From the NCBI RefSeq assembly GCF_014873705.1, contig NZ_JADBDS010000002.1:62001-126000 (forward strand): a DNA stretch of 64,000 nt, given 5' to 3'. How positions within the stretch are numbered: position 1 is the first letter of the stretch; every line of letters starts with the position of its first letter. Under the pieces are notes generated by a model, which was not told the DNA's origin, ran no database searches, and saw nothing but the letters and a program-made list of their open reading frames with translations. The translations under genes were made by a program, and so were the position numbers. The DNA comes from Mycobacterium sp. OAS707 (GTDB lineage: Bacteria; Actinomycetota; Actinomycetes; Mycobacteriales; Mycobacteriaceae). Below are positions 7,320 through 15,552 of this stretch, piece by piece.

Positions 7320-9578
7320 TTGACCGGCGATTCGCCAACCCCGCTGCATGATCTTCGCGTCGTCGAGATCAGCGACCGGATCGCCGGCGCTTACTGCGGC
7401 AAGTTGCTCGTCGACGCGGGGGCCGATGTGGTGAAGGTCGAGCCTGTCGCCGGAGATGCGTTGCGCCGCTTCACCACAACCGGCGCCGTGCCTGCTGAGG
7501 GCATCGATTCGCCACTGTTCAGTTATCTCAATGCTGGGAAGCGAAGCGTAACAGCCGCATCCGAGGAACTGCTGGGCAGCGCGGACGTGTTGATCACCAC
7601 CCAGAGGAGCGAGCTCGGCTCCACGTCCCCGCAGTGCGTAGTGGTGTCAATCTCCGACTTCGGCTTGACGGGACCATGGTCGGACCGCCCGGCCACTGAG
7701 TTCACGCTGCAGGCCGTCTCGGGGCTGACCGGATTCCGCGGTGATCCTGCTGGCCCACCGATCTCGATCGGCGGGGACCTGGGGGAATACATGGGCGGAG
7801 CCTGTGCCGCCTATGGGGCGTTGGCTCTGCGGCGCCGGGTCCGTCGCGGCGGGCGGGGCGGGCACCTGGACATGTCGATGCTCGAGGCGATCACGCTGAT
7901 GCAGAGCAGCGAGTGGTTGCATTCGCAGCTACTGCAGGTACCGCCGATCAAGCGTTCGATCGAAGTCCCGTCGATCGAGGAAGCCGCCGATGGCTACGTC
8001 GGCATCAGCATGGTCACCGGCCAGCAGTGGCTCGATTTCGCCGCGATGGTGGATTGTCAGGAGCTGACTGAGATCCCGGAGCTTCGCTTCCAGATCGGTC
8101 GCTGGGATTACCGGGACTGGATTCGCGAACGCATCGGACCATGGATGCGCGAGCGCACTGTCGACGAGATCGTCGAACTCGGCCAGTTGTTCCGGCTGCC
8201 CATCGCCCCGCTCGGCAACGGCGCGACCATTCCCCAGATGGACCACCTGCGCGAGCGCGGTGTCTATCTCGACAACCCGACGGGCTTCCGCCAGCCGCGC
8301 GCCCCCTGGCTGATGTCGGCCGCAGCACCCGCCCCCGTGCGGCCGGCGCCGACCGTAGGCGAAGCGGATGGCGAAACACTTTGGCAGCCAAGAGAATCCG
8401 TTGACGTGACCGCCTCCGACCTGCCGCTGGCCGGAGTTCGCATCGTCGATCTGACCGCGTTCTGGGCCGGTCCGGCCGCAACTCATGCACTGGCCGCGCT
8501 GGGCGCTGACGTCATCAAGATCGAGTCGATCCAGCGGCCCGACGGCATCCGCTATTCGGGTGGCATGCGCACTGACGTCGACGACTGGTGGGAGTACGGC
8601 TGGCTCTTTCAGGCGATGAACACCAACAAGCGGTCCGTGACACTGGATCTGGAGTCACAGGACGGCATCCGACTCCTCAAGCAGTTGGTCAGTCAATCCC
8701 ACGCCGTGATCGAGAACTTCTCGCCCCGGGTGATGGACCAATTCGGCCTTGGCGCTGACGCGTTGCTTGCCATCAAGGCGGACCTGGTCGTGGTGCGGAT
8801 GCCAGCCTTCGGCCTGTCTGGACCGTGGCGTGACCGCGTCGGTTTCGCGCCGACGATGGAGCAGATAGCGGGGTTGGCGTGGGTCACCGGCCTGCCCGAA
8901 GGGCCGCCGGTGCCACCGCGGGGCGCCTGCGACCCGTTGGCTGGTGTGCATGCGGCGTTCGCATTGCTGTGCGCACTGGAGTTCGCCGAGCGGACCGGCC
9001 GCGGCCAGTTGGTCGAGGTGCCGATGATCGAGACCGTACTGAACGTGACCGCCGCGCAGACAATCGAATACGAGATGTTCGGCGAGATATTGGAGCGGCG
9101 GGGCAACCGAGGCCATGCCGGCGCGATTCAGGATCTCTACCGGTGCACGGGCGACGACAATTGGATCGCGATCTGCGCGCAAACCGATGCGCACAAGACG
9201 GCGTTGTCGGAATTGACGGGCGGCATCGAGCTGAGTGACTGGTTGGCCGATCAGGACCTCGACGCGGCCGTTGATGCGCTTGCCCACAAGGGGATTCCGG
9301 CGGCCGCCGTCGTCTCCCCGTCGCTGGTGACGGAGAACCCGCAACTTCGGCATCGCGGATTCTTCGAGCGGCTCGACCATTCACGGACAGGCGAGGGTTG
9401 GTATCCGACACCACCGTTCACACTGCTCGACGGCAACGAAAGGTGGCTGCATCGCCCACCGCCGACGCTCGGGCAGCACAATGGTGAGGTGTTGACCGAA
9501 CTATGCGGGCTGACCGGCGAGGATCTCGAGCGGCTGGCCGCCCAGGGTGTGATCGGCACCCGCCCGAAGGGCCTGTGA
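7320..9578 (+). CDS. Fused double CaiB/BaiF (class III) CoA-transferase
   Basis: About 752 residues made of two tandem CaiB/BaiF units, the second starting near 370 (LAGVRIVDLTAFWAGP). In unit 1 the catalytic Asp of class III CoA-transferases is in GGHLDMSM (Asp184). In unit 2 the equivalent position is Glu566 (GQLVEVPM). The enzyme would move CoA between a donor thioester and a carboxylate substrate. I prefer the TTG at 7320, 8 nt after GGGAGG; an in-frame ATG at 7290 lacks a clear ribosome-binding site. The gene diverges from GntR, and its TGA overlaps the DinB-like ATG by one base. Confidence 0.88.
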   Translation: MTGDSPTPLHDLRVVEISDRIAGAYCGKLLVDAGADVVKVEPVAGDALRRFTTTGAVPAEGIDSPLFSYLNAGKRSVTAASEELLGSADVLITTQRSELGSTSPQCVVVSISDFGLTGPWSDRPATEFTLQAVSGLTGFRGDPAGPPISIGGDLGEYMGGACAAYGALALRRRVRRGGRGGHLDMSMLEAITLMQSSEWLHSQLLQVPPIKRSIEVPSIEEAADGYVGISMVTGQQWLDFAAMVDCQELTEIPELRFQIGRWDYRDWIRERIGPWMRERTVDEIVELGQLFRLPIAPLGNGATIPQMDHLRERGVYLDNPTGFRQPRAPWLMSAAAPAPVRPAPTVGEADGETLWQPRESVDVTASDLPLAGVRIVDLTAFWAGPAATHALAALGADVIKIESIQRPDGIRYSGGMRTDVDDWWEYGWLFQAMNTNKRSVTLDLESQDGIRLLKQLVSQSHAVIENFSPRVMDQFGLGADALLAIKADLVVVRMPAFGLSGPWRDRVGFAPTMEQIAGLAWVTGLPEGPPVPPRGACDPLAGVHAAFALLCALEFAERTGRGQLVEVPMIETVLNVTAAQTIEYEMFGEILERRGNRGHAGAIQDLYRCTGDDNWIAICAQTDAHKTALSELTGGIELSDWLADQDLDAAVDALAHKGIPAAAVVSPSLVTENPQLRHRGFFERLDHSRTGEGWYPTPPFTLLDGNERWLHRPPPTLGQHNGEVLTELCGLTGEDLERLAAQGVIGTRPKGL

Positions 9579-10057
9579 TGGGAGCGTACGACGTGCTTCT
9601 GAATGACGAACGCACCCAACTCGAATCGTTTGTTGAGGAGTACCGCGGCGCCATCGAGAACACACTTGATGGCCTCACCGAGGAGCAGGCTCGTCGCCGG
9701 CTCGTGCCCTCAGCGACGACGCTGCTCGGCCTGCTCAAACACGTCACATGGATGCAGCGAGTGTGGTTCGAGGAGTGCATCGGGGGGAGGTCTCGTCGGG
9801 AACTCGGCCTGGTGAACACTCCAGAAGAGTCATTCCAACTCGCCGACCACGACACCATTGCCGCAGTCAAGGCGGCCCACATGCAGGCCTGCGCGACGGC
9901 CAGGGCTGCGGTGGCCAACCTCTCGCTGGACGCCGTCGTGACGGGTCATCGTGCGGGGCCCCGCACAGTGCACTGGGTGTACCTGCAGGTGCTGCGCGAG
10001 CTGGCGCACCACTGCGGCCACGCCGACATTCTGCGCGAACAGATTCTCGCCGGCTGA
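9578..10057 (+). CDS. DinB/DUF664-like four-helix protein
   Basis: A 159-residue protein with the DinB/MST fold pattern. It has an N-terminal helix and three spaced metal-ligand-type histidines (HVTWMQRVWF and HHCGHAD near the C terminus). Actinobacterial relatives are often mycothiol-dependent transferases or isomerases that use a divalent metal. It starts in the stop codon of the CoA-transferase (TGATG), so it belongs to that operon. It could detoxify an electrophilic intermediate with mycothiol, which is inference. Confidence 0.75.
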   Translation: MGAYDVLLNDERTQLESFVEEYRGAIENTLDGLTEEQARRRLVPSATTLLGLLKHVTWMQRVWFEECIGGRSRRELGLVNTPEESFQLADHDTIAAVKAAHMQACATARAAVANLSLDAVVTGHRAGPRTVHWVYLQVLRELAHHCGHADILREQILAG

Positions 10058-10074
10058 CTTCTCCAGATCTGGTT

Positions 10075-11316
10075 CTACCGCGCTCGCAACGAGATCGGCA
10101 TCGCGTCGAAGATCGACATGTTGTTGGTCAGGTTCGGGTAGGACACGGTCGGCTGGCCGAGTTCGATATCGTCTGCGCGACAGAGCAACTCGTCGAGCAC
10201 AGCGCGAATCTCGGCTCGCGCGAGCATCGCGCCGAGGCAGTGGTGCGGTCCGCCACCGCCGAACGTCACGTGCTGGTTTTCCGTACGGCTGATGTCGAAT
10301 GTGAACGGGTCGTTGAAGACTTCCTCGTCGCGGTTGGCCGAGCGCAGCATCGAGACCACTCGCTCGCCCTTCGGGATGGTGATGCCATCCATCTCGACGT
10401 CGATCTTGGTGCTGCGTGTCCAGAACGCGACCGGCGTCGCCCACCGCAGCACCTCTTCGACCGCACTGGACCGGATCGCCTCGTCGGCGCGGTACCGTTC
10501 AATCTCACCTGGATTGGCCACAAATGCCTGCAGTCCGAAGGCCAAGGCATTCTTCGTGGTGTCGCTGCCGGCGAAAGTGAGTACGTAGAAGAAGATCTCG
10601 AGCTCGTTGGCCGGAATGGACAGCTGCTCGCCGTTCTCGTCGGTGACGACTGCGGTGGCCAGGGTGCTCCAGATGTCATCGGTCGGGTTGCGCCGCTTTT
10701 CCGCGGTGAGTTCGAGCGCGTAGGTGAAGACCTTGCCGAACAGCTCGAGCTGCTCCTGTTCGGTCGCCGTCGCGTTTTGACCATTGGCCGACTTCAGGAT
10801 CCGGTCCAACGTCTCGAAGATCTCCGGCCGGTCGCTGTCGGGGATTCCGATGATGTCGCCGATGACCGACATCGGCAGCACATCGGCGACGTCCTCGATC
10901 CAGTCACCACTGCCCGCCGCAAGCAACCGGTCGACCAACGACTTGGCCCGCGTCCGGATACCTTCCTCGAGCCTGGCGATGGCCTTCGGAGTGAACGCAT
11001 GCGACATCACCCTGCGCCGCTTCGTCAGCTCGGGTGGATCCATGTGAATGATCGTTGGAATGTCGGCCATCACGCCGATGGTCTGGATGAGCGGGCCGTC
11101 CGCCGCGGTGAACGAGTCGGTATCGCGATGAATCCGCTGGGCGTGCCGGTGCTTGGTCGTCATCCAGAAGTCGCGGTGGACGGATTTGGCGACGCCATCG
11201 GTGCGCTCGTGGTGGAAGATCGGGCGTTCGCGACGCAACTCTGCGAACAGATCATCGGGAAAACCGTTCTGCCACAACGCAGCATCGGAAAGATCGACCG
11301 GAGTCGTCGTTGGCAT
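10075..11316 (-). CDS. Cytochrome P450 (second of two)
   Basis: A 413-residue P450 with heme loop FGGGGPHHCLG (thiolate Cys about 360), ExxR in EEVLRW and a canonical I-helix AGSDTT. It resembles mycobacterial CYPs acting on steroid or lipid-like substrates. The start is ATG 11316 after GAGGAG. It is convergent with the DinB gene (17-bp gap) and divergent from a Rieske oxygenase across the second copy of the 34-bp element. It keeps the canonical Asp that the first P450 lacks, so the two may differ in proton delivery or substrate. Confidence 0.93.
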   Translation of the reverse strand: MPTTTPVDLSDAALWQNGFPDDLFAELRRERPIFHHERTDGVAKSVHRDFWMTTKHRHAQRIHRDTDSFTAADGPLIQTIGVMADIPTIIHMDPPELTKRRRVMSHAFTPKAIARLEEGIRTRAKSLVDRLLAAGSGDWIEDVADVLPMSVIGDIIGIPDSDRPEIFETLDRILKSANGQNATATEQEQLELFGKVFTYALELTAEKRRNPTDDIWSTLATAVVTDENGEQLSIPANELEIFFYVLTFAGSDTTKNALAFGLQAFVANPGEIERYRADEAIRSSAVEEVLRWATPVAFWTRSTKIDVEMDGITIPKGERVVSMLRSANRDEEVFNDPFTFDISRTENQHVTFGGGGPHHCLGAMLARAEIRAVLDELLCRADDIELGQPTVSYPNLTNNMSIFDAMPISLRAR

Positions 11317-11337
11317 GGGAGCTCCTCGTTGGGTGAC

Positions 11338-11371
11338 CTTGACCTAGAATGCCTAAAATAGTAAAAATAGG
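11338..11371. promoter_or_regulatory. Divergent promoter/operator element, copy B
   Basis: A 34-bp AT-rich element nearly identical to the reverse complement of 2674-2707; only two internal positions differ. On the plus strand TTGACC (11339-11344), 17 bp, then TAAAAA (11362-11367) forms a plausible promoter into the Rieske oxygenase. The tandem 9-mers appear as CCTAGAATG and CCTAAAATA (11343-11360). Both copies sit between a P450 and a Rieske gene. Confidence 0.65.
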
Positions 11372-11420
11372 CAATGGACAGGCCCTGACCTGCCCGGTTG
11401 GCGTGCGGACGGAGAGAGCA

Positions 11421-12533
11421 GTGGCGGACACGGTTGCGGACACCACAGACCCGTCGGAACGCGAGTTCGGGCCCAGTGGCATCAGCCTCTCGAAGTACCG
11501 GTTCCCAACGGGATGGTTCATCGTCGGGTTCGCGTCCGAGCTGGCCGCCGGCCAGGTCAAGCGGGCGCACTACTTCGGTGAAGAGTTGGTCATCTTCCGC
11601 ACCGAAGCCGGCCAGATCAACGTCCTCGACGCCTATTGCCAACATCTCGGCGCGAACATGGGCGTCGGCGGCACCGTGGAGGGTGAGCGGATTGTCTGCC
11701 CATGGCACGGCTGGCGCTGGAACGGCGACGGCACGAACGCGCTGATCCCGTACAGCAAGATCGGCTGCAAGCAGAACGTTCGGATCAAGGCCTATCCGGT
11801 GGCCGAGTGGTACGGCTTCATTCTCGTCTGGCACGAGCGCCATGGCCGCGCCCCGTATTGGCAGCCGCCGGTGCTGCCCGAGTTGGAGACCGACGAGTAT
11901 TACCCGCTGCACCCGCACACCCGGATGGTCAACCGGGTCAAGGTGCATGCACAGATGATCATCGAGAACGCCGCCGATCCATACCACGTGCAATATGTGC
12001 ACAAGGCGGCCAACCCGGCCAACACCGCCTCGTTCGAAGTCAGCGGTTACCACCTGCACGCCACGGTCAACGCCGATTTCGGTGGCGGACGGGCCAAGAC
12101 CTGGCTGACACCTAACGGGCCCGTCGAAGCCAAGATCATCTACGACAACTACTCGTTGGGGCTGGGTGTCGTGCGCTTCCCGTCGGATCTGGTGGCGACC
12201 GTTCAGGTGACCGGCCAGACGCCGGTCGACGAGGACTACACCGACTACTTCTACACCCAGGCCTCGATCCGCGAACCCGGCGACACCGGGGACAAGCCCA
12301 CCGGTCGCGCGGCAAGGTTCCTGCAACTGCAGCAGGAAGTCATCAAGCAGGACTTCTTCACGTGGGAGAACATGAAATACCTGGAGAAGCCCAACCTCGC
12401 TCCGGAGGAGGCGCACGACTACGCCGCGTTGCGGCGCTGGGCACACCGGTTCTATCCCGGTGAACAGCCGGCGGCGGGAGATTTCGGTTATACCGCTGAG
12501 GGCGAGCCCGACCCGGCTGCAGCGAGGGTGTAA
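11421..12533 (+). CDS. Rieske non-heme iron oxygenase (KshA-like)
   Basis: About 370 residues. The Rieske cluster ligands are Cys73/His75 (CQHLG) and Cys93/His96 (CPWHGW). The mononuclear iron motif ADPYHVQYVH supplies His189 and His194. Length and layout match the 3-ketosteroid 9-alpha-hydroxylase (KshA)-like monooxygenase group, so it probably hydroxylates a hydrophobic ring substrate and needs an external reductase. I chose the GTG at 11421 just after GGAGAG; the ATG at 11349 lies inside the promoter element and is unlikely to be transcribed. Its TAA overlaps the ATG of the acyl-CoA synthetase. Confidence 0.87.
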   Translation: MADTVADTTDPSEREFGPSGISLSKYRFPTGWFIVGFASELAAGQVKRAHYFGEELVIFRTEAGQINVLDAYCQHLGANMGVGGTVEGERIVCPWHGWRWNGDGTNALIPYSKIGCKQNVRIKAYPVAEWYGFILVWHERHGRAPYWQPPVLPELETDEYYPLHPHTRMVNRVKVHAQMIIENAADPYHVQYVHKAANPANTASFEVSGYHLHATVNADFGGGRAKTWLTPNGPVEAKIIYDNYSLGLGVVRFPSDLVATVQVTGQTPVDEDYTDYFYTQASIREPGDTGDKPTGRAARFLQLQQEVIKQDFFTWENMKYLEKPNLAPEEAHDYAALRRWAHRFYPGEQPAAGDFGYTAEGEPDPAAARV

Positions 12534-14092
12534 TGCCCGACGCGGGCTTCACCGTCCCCGCAGTGCTGGATCTGCGTGCACAGCAATTCGGCGACCGCGT
12601 GATGATGTCGATCGCCGGAACACCGATCACCTTCGCGCAGATGCGGGACAGGTCCTGCTCCGCTGCCAATGTGCTCATGGATCTCGGCGTCAAGCGGGGT
12701 GAGACCGTGGCGCTCTTCACCGGAACGTGCCCGGAATGGGTGTACTTCTGGCTCGGGGCTGCCCGCATCGGCGCGGTCCCCGCGGCGGTCAACGCGGCGA
12801 GCAAAGGCGAGTTCCTGTCCCACACGCTGCGGCTGTCGCGCGCAGCGGTGGCCGTCACGGATGCTGATCGACAGGGTCGGCTTGCCGAGGTGGCCGGTGA
12901 CGTGGACACCTTGAGATCGGTACTGGTGCAAGGTGATTCGCTCGCTGATGCGCTGAGCGCCGCGTCGACCGAGCCGCCGTCGGGAGCTACCGCCGAACCC
13001 GACGACATCGCGCTGTTCTTCACGTCCGGCACCACCGGGCCGTCGAAGGCGGTGGTCACCACATGGCAATACCTGTTCACCGCGGCGGCCACCGTCGCGT
13101 CGACGTGGGAATTCGAGGCGGGTGACGTGCTGTGGACCGCCATGCCGCTCTTCCATCTCAGCGCGGCGCCGACTGTGCTGGCCCCGATGCTGGTCGGCGG
13201 GACGAGCGTGCTGGCAAGCGCCTTTCATCCGCGTGAGGTGTGGGACGAGATACGGGCGTGCGGCGCCGTGGGCTTCGCCGGTGCGGGCGCGATGGTGTCG
13301 ATGCTGTGGAACCTGCCGCCCGATCCGCGAGACGCCGAGATCGGGCTTCGGTTCATCTCGGCGGCTCCCATTGCCGCCGACATGTATCGCGCCATCGAGG
13401 AGCGGTATCGCTGCCGCATCGTGACGATGTACGGCATGACCGAGGCGTTTCCGATCGCCTACAAGGCAGTGTCCGACGAAGGAAAGCCAGGCACCTCCGG
13501 TCAGATCAATCCGGATTTCGACGTACGGATCGTCGATTTGCTCGGCGAACCCGTACCCGAGGGTATGGTAGGGGAGATTGCCTGCCGGGCGCGGAAGCCA
13601 CATGCGATCAGCGAGGGGTATGTGGCGTCGGCGTCCGGCGGGCCCCCACTGCAGGTCGAATCCCATCCCGAGTGGTTCCGGACGGGTGATCTCGGGTATC
13701 TGGACAGCGACAACAATCTGACATACGTCGACCGGGTGAAGGACTCTTTGCGGCGGCGCGGCGAGAACATCTCCTCGGTCGAAGTCGAACAGGCAGTGAT
13801 GCGTCATCCGGCCGTGTTGGAGGCCGCAGCGGTTGGCATCCCGAGTGATCTCGGCGAGGACGACATTCTCGTCGTGGTGACGCTGCGGCCCGGCGCGGTC
13901 CTGGAGTACGCCGAGTTGCTCGACTTCTGCTCGGCGCGGATGCCGTACTTCTGCGTGCCGCGGTATCTGGAAGTGCTCGACGAGATTCCGAAGAACGTGA
14001 TCGGGCGCGTGCGCAAAGACGTGCTCCGGGACAGGGGACTGGGCCAAGGCGCCTGGGACCGTGAGGCACACGGCTACGTGTTGAGCCGGTAG
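12533..14092 (+). CDS. Acyl-CoA synthetase (AMP-forming ligase)
   Basis: A 519-residue ANL-superfamily ligase. It has the ATP-binding P-loop FTSGTTGPSK (about 160-170), the aromatic motif MYGMTEAFP, the adenylate motif RTGDLGYLD, the hinge DRVKDSLRRRGENIS, and a C-terminal Lys-containing PKNVIGRVRK. It activates a carboxylate to an acyl-CoA in two steps. It is translationally coupled to the Rieske oxygenase (one-base overlap) and followed by SnoaL and hotdog genes. With the fused CoA-transferase it gives the island two routes to CoA thioesters. The substrate carboxylate is unknown. Confidence 0.92.
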   Translation: MPDAGFTVPAVLDLRAQQFGDRVMMSIAGTPITFAQMRDRSCSAANVLMDLGVKRGETVALFTGTCPEWVYFWLGAARIGAVPAAVNAASKGEFLSHTLRLSRAAVAVTDADRQGRLAEVAGDVDTLRSVLVQGDSLADALSAASTEPPSGATAEPDDIALFFTSGTTGPSKAVVTTWQYLFTAAATVASTWEFEAGDVLWTAMPLFHLSAAPTVLAPMLVGGTSVLASAFHPREVWDEIRACGAVGFAGAGAMVSMLWNLPPDPRDAEIGLRFISAAPIAADMYRAIEERYRCRIVTMYGMTEAFPIAYKAVSDEGKPGTSGQINPDFDVRIVDLLGEPVPEGMVGEIACRARKPHAISEGYVASASGGPPLQVESHPEWFRTGDLGYLDSDNNLTYVDRVKDSLRRRGENISSVEVEQAVMRHPAVLEAAAVGIPSDLGEDDILVVVTLRPGAVLEYAELLDFCSARMPYFCVPRYLEVLDEIPKNVIGRVRKDVLRDRGLGQGAWDREAHGYVLSR

Positions 14093-14105
14093 GACGGGAG
14101 ACGAC

Positions 14106-14519
14106 ATGACGTTGACGTACCAACAGCAATTCGTGCTGGACGGGCTGGCGGGCCGGGCGGCAATCCTCAATCTGAATGCCCGCTATAACCGCGCGTATTC
14201 GGCGGGCGACCTGGAAAGTTGGATCACGACGTTCCGCCACGCGGGTGCCACGGTCGTGCGCGGCGGGGAGAGGTTCACCGACCTGCGCGCGGCCTTCAAT
14301 GGCGGCGAAGGTAAGCGCCTCGTCACCGTCGACCACGAAATAACGGTCGACGGGGTGGAAGCGACGCAGCGGTGCGTCGGCTTGGTGTTCGTCGGCGCCG
14401 AACTTCGAGCCACCGGCACATATACCGATCAGCTCATCTACGAGCGCGGTGGTTGGTACTTCACGTCGCGCGAACTCGAGTGGGATCTCGCGCCGCGGGA
14501 GAGCGCGCTGCCGGTGTGA
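14106..14519 (+). CDS. SnoaL/NTF2-like protein
   Basis: A 137-residue NTF2-fold protein. It has a helix with the typical NARYNRAYSAGDLESWI pattern followed by beta strands ending in GGWYFTSRELEWD. It may be a small isomerase, dehydratase or binding protein of the pathway. It sits 13 bp after the acyl-CoA synthetase behind GACGGGAG, and its TGA overlaps the GTG of the next gene, so it is part of the same operon. It is a second, distinct SnoaL-type protein compared with 5273-5698. Confidence 0.8.
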   Translation: MTLTYQQQFVLDGLAGRAAILNLNARYNRAYSAGDLESWITTFRHAGATVVRGGERFTDLRAAFNGGEGKRLVTVDHEITVDGVEATQRCVGLVFVGAELRATGTYTDQLIYERGGWYFTSRELEWDLAPRESALPV

Positions 14520-15046
14520 CCGCAGACCTGTCCTACGAATTCGCGTTCGGCACATACGAGGACGCACTTCGGATGGTCGGCACGCGAACGCAGCCGAGAT
14601 TCGCAGGCACCGCCGTGAGTGGCGCGCGCATACAGCATTTCGCGTCGATGGTGCGCGACCCCAACCCGTCGTATTGGGATGTCGACTTTGCGAAATCGGC
14701 GTGGGGTGGGCTCGTCGCGCCACCCGCGTTGCTCATCGGTCTGCTGATGCCGCCGCCGTGGGTGCCCACCGGCCAGGCGCCGACGGCGTCGATTGCCGTC
14801 CGGGTCCCGTTGCCAGGCACGGCGATCATCAATGCGTCCAACGATGCCGAGTTTTTGTTGCCGGTGGTGGAAGGCGACATGCTCAGCGTGGTCGAGGAGG
14901 TCGTGTCGGTGTCGCCGGAGAAGAAGACCCGTGTCGGCACAGGGCATTTCATCGAGACGTTGGAGACCTACTACCGGGGCGACGGTGCGGTCGTCGCCAG
15001 GTGCACGAACTCGTTGTTTCGTTTCAGCCCCGCAGGTGACCGATGA
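14516..15046 (+). CDS. Hotdog-fold (MaoC-like) hydratase subunit, probably non-catalytic
   Basis: A 176-residue single-hotdog protein of the MaoC/FAS1-DH-like group. The region where catalytic MaoC proteins carry the Asp/His hydratase motif reads RDPNPSYWDVDFAKSAWGG, without the usual H-x-D. It overlaps the SnoaL stop (GTGA) and is itself overlapped by the next hotdog gene (ATGA). The arrangement matches heteromeric enoyl-CoA hydratases such as ChsH1-ChsH2, where one subunit binds substrate and the other catalyses. The GTG at 14516 is chosen for the tight coupling. Confidence 0.75.
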   Translation: MTADLSYEFAFGTYEDALRMVGTRTQPRFAGTAVSGARIQHFASMVRDPNPSYWDVDFAKSAWGGLVAPPALLIGLLMPPPWVPTGQAPTASIAVRVPLPGTAIINASNDAEFLLPVVEGDMLSVVEEVVSVSPEKKTRVGTGHFIETLETYYRGDGAVVARCTNSLFRFSPAGDR

Positions 15047-15468
15047 CGTGGGACGAGGTCACCGTGCAGGCGCAGCTGCCAGAGGTGGCCGACGCGATCA
15101 GCTACGAACGCGTGGTGATGAACGCGGGTACGACGTGGGACTACGTGCCGTGGCACTTCGACCCGGAGTACGCCAAAGAGCATGGGCACCCAACGATTTT
15201 CGTCAACACGATGCACCTCGCGGGGTTCATCGACCGGATCGCCACCGACTTCGGTGGGCCGTACAGCAGGGTGGTCAGGCGCAAGGTGTCACTGCTCGGT
15301 TCGATCTATGCGGGCGATTCGATGGTGGCGCGTGGCCGAGTGACCGGCAAGCGCATCGATACGTCCGGCGACGCGCCGCGGCACCTGGTCGACCTCGAGA
15401 TCGGCATCTTCAATCAGCGCGACGAATTGTGCTGTCCCGCAGAGGTTACGCTCGAACTCCGGGATTAG
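15043..15468 (+). CDS. Hotdog-fold (MaoC-like) enoyl-CoA hydratase subunit, probable catalytic partner
   Basis: A 141-residue hotdog protein containing WHFDPEYAKEHGHPTIF, which supplies the His/Asp arrangement expected of a MaoC-type (R)-specific hydratase. It starts four bases inside the upstream hotdog gene, implying one-to-one synthesis. Together they would hydrate an alpha,beta-unsaturated acyl-CoA made after CoA activation. It is the last gene of the plus-strand operon, which began at 11421, and is followed by a long inverted repeat before the convergent ALDH. Confidence 0.78.
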   Translation: MTWDEVTVQAQLPEVADAISYERVVMNAGTTWDYVPWHFDPEYAKEHGHPTIFVNTMHLAGFIDRIATDFGGPYSRVVRRKVSLLGSIYAGDSMVARGRVTGKRIDTSGDAPRHLVDLEIGIFNQRDELCCPAEVTLELRD

Positions 15469-15476
15469 CTGCGTCT

Positions 15477-15533
15477 CGAGCGGCCACTTATGACACGTTT
15501 TTCGTCGCGGAGCGTGACATAACTGGCCACTCG
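15477..15533. terminator. Long inverted repeat between convergent operons
   Basis: Two 22-nt arms (15477-15498 and 15512-15533) pair with four mismatches around a 13-nt centre that includes TTTT. The element fills the 84-bp gap between the hotdog operon (ends 15468) and the ALDH (ends 15553), as a bidirectional terminator would. The arm core TTATGACACG / CGTGACATAA is reminiscent of the repeat at 203-247, but the two are not copies. Confidence 0.5.
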
Positions 15534-15552
15534 GCGAGATTGAGCATCGCGC

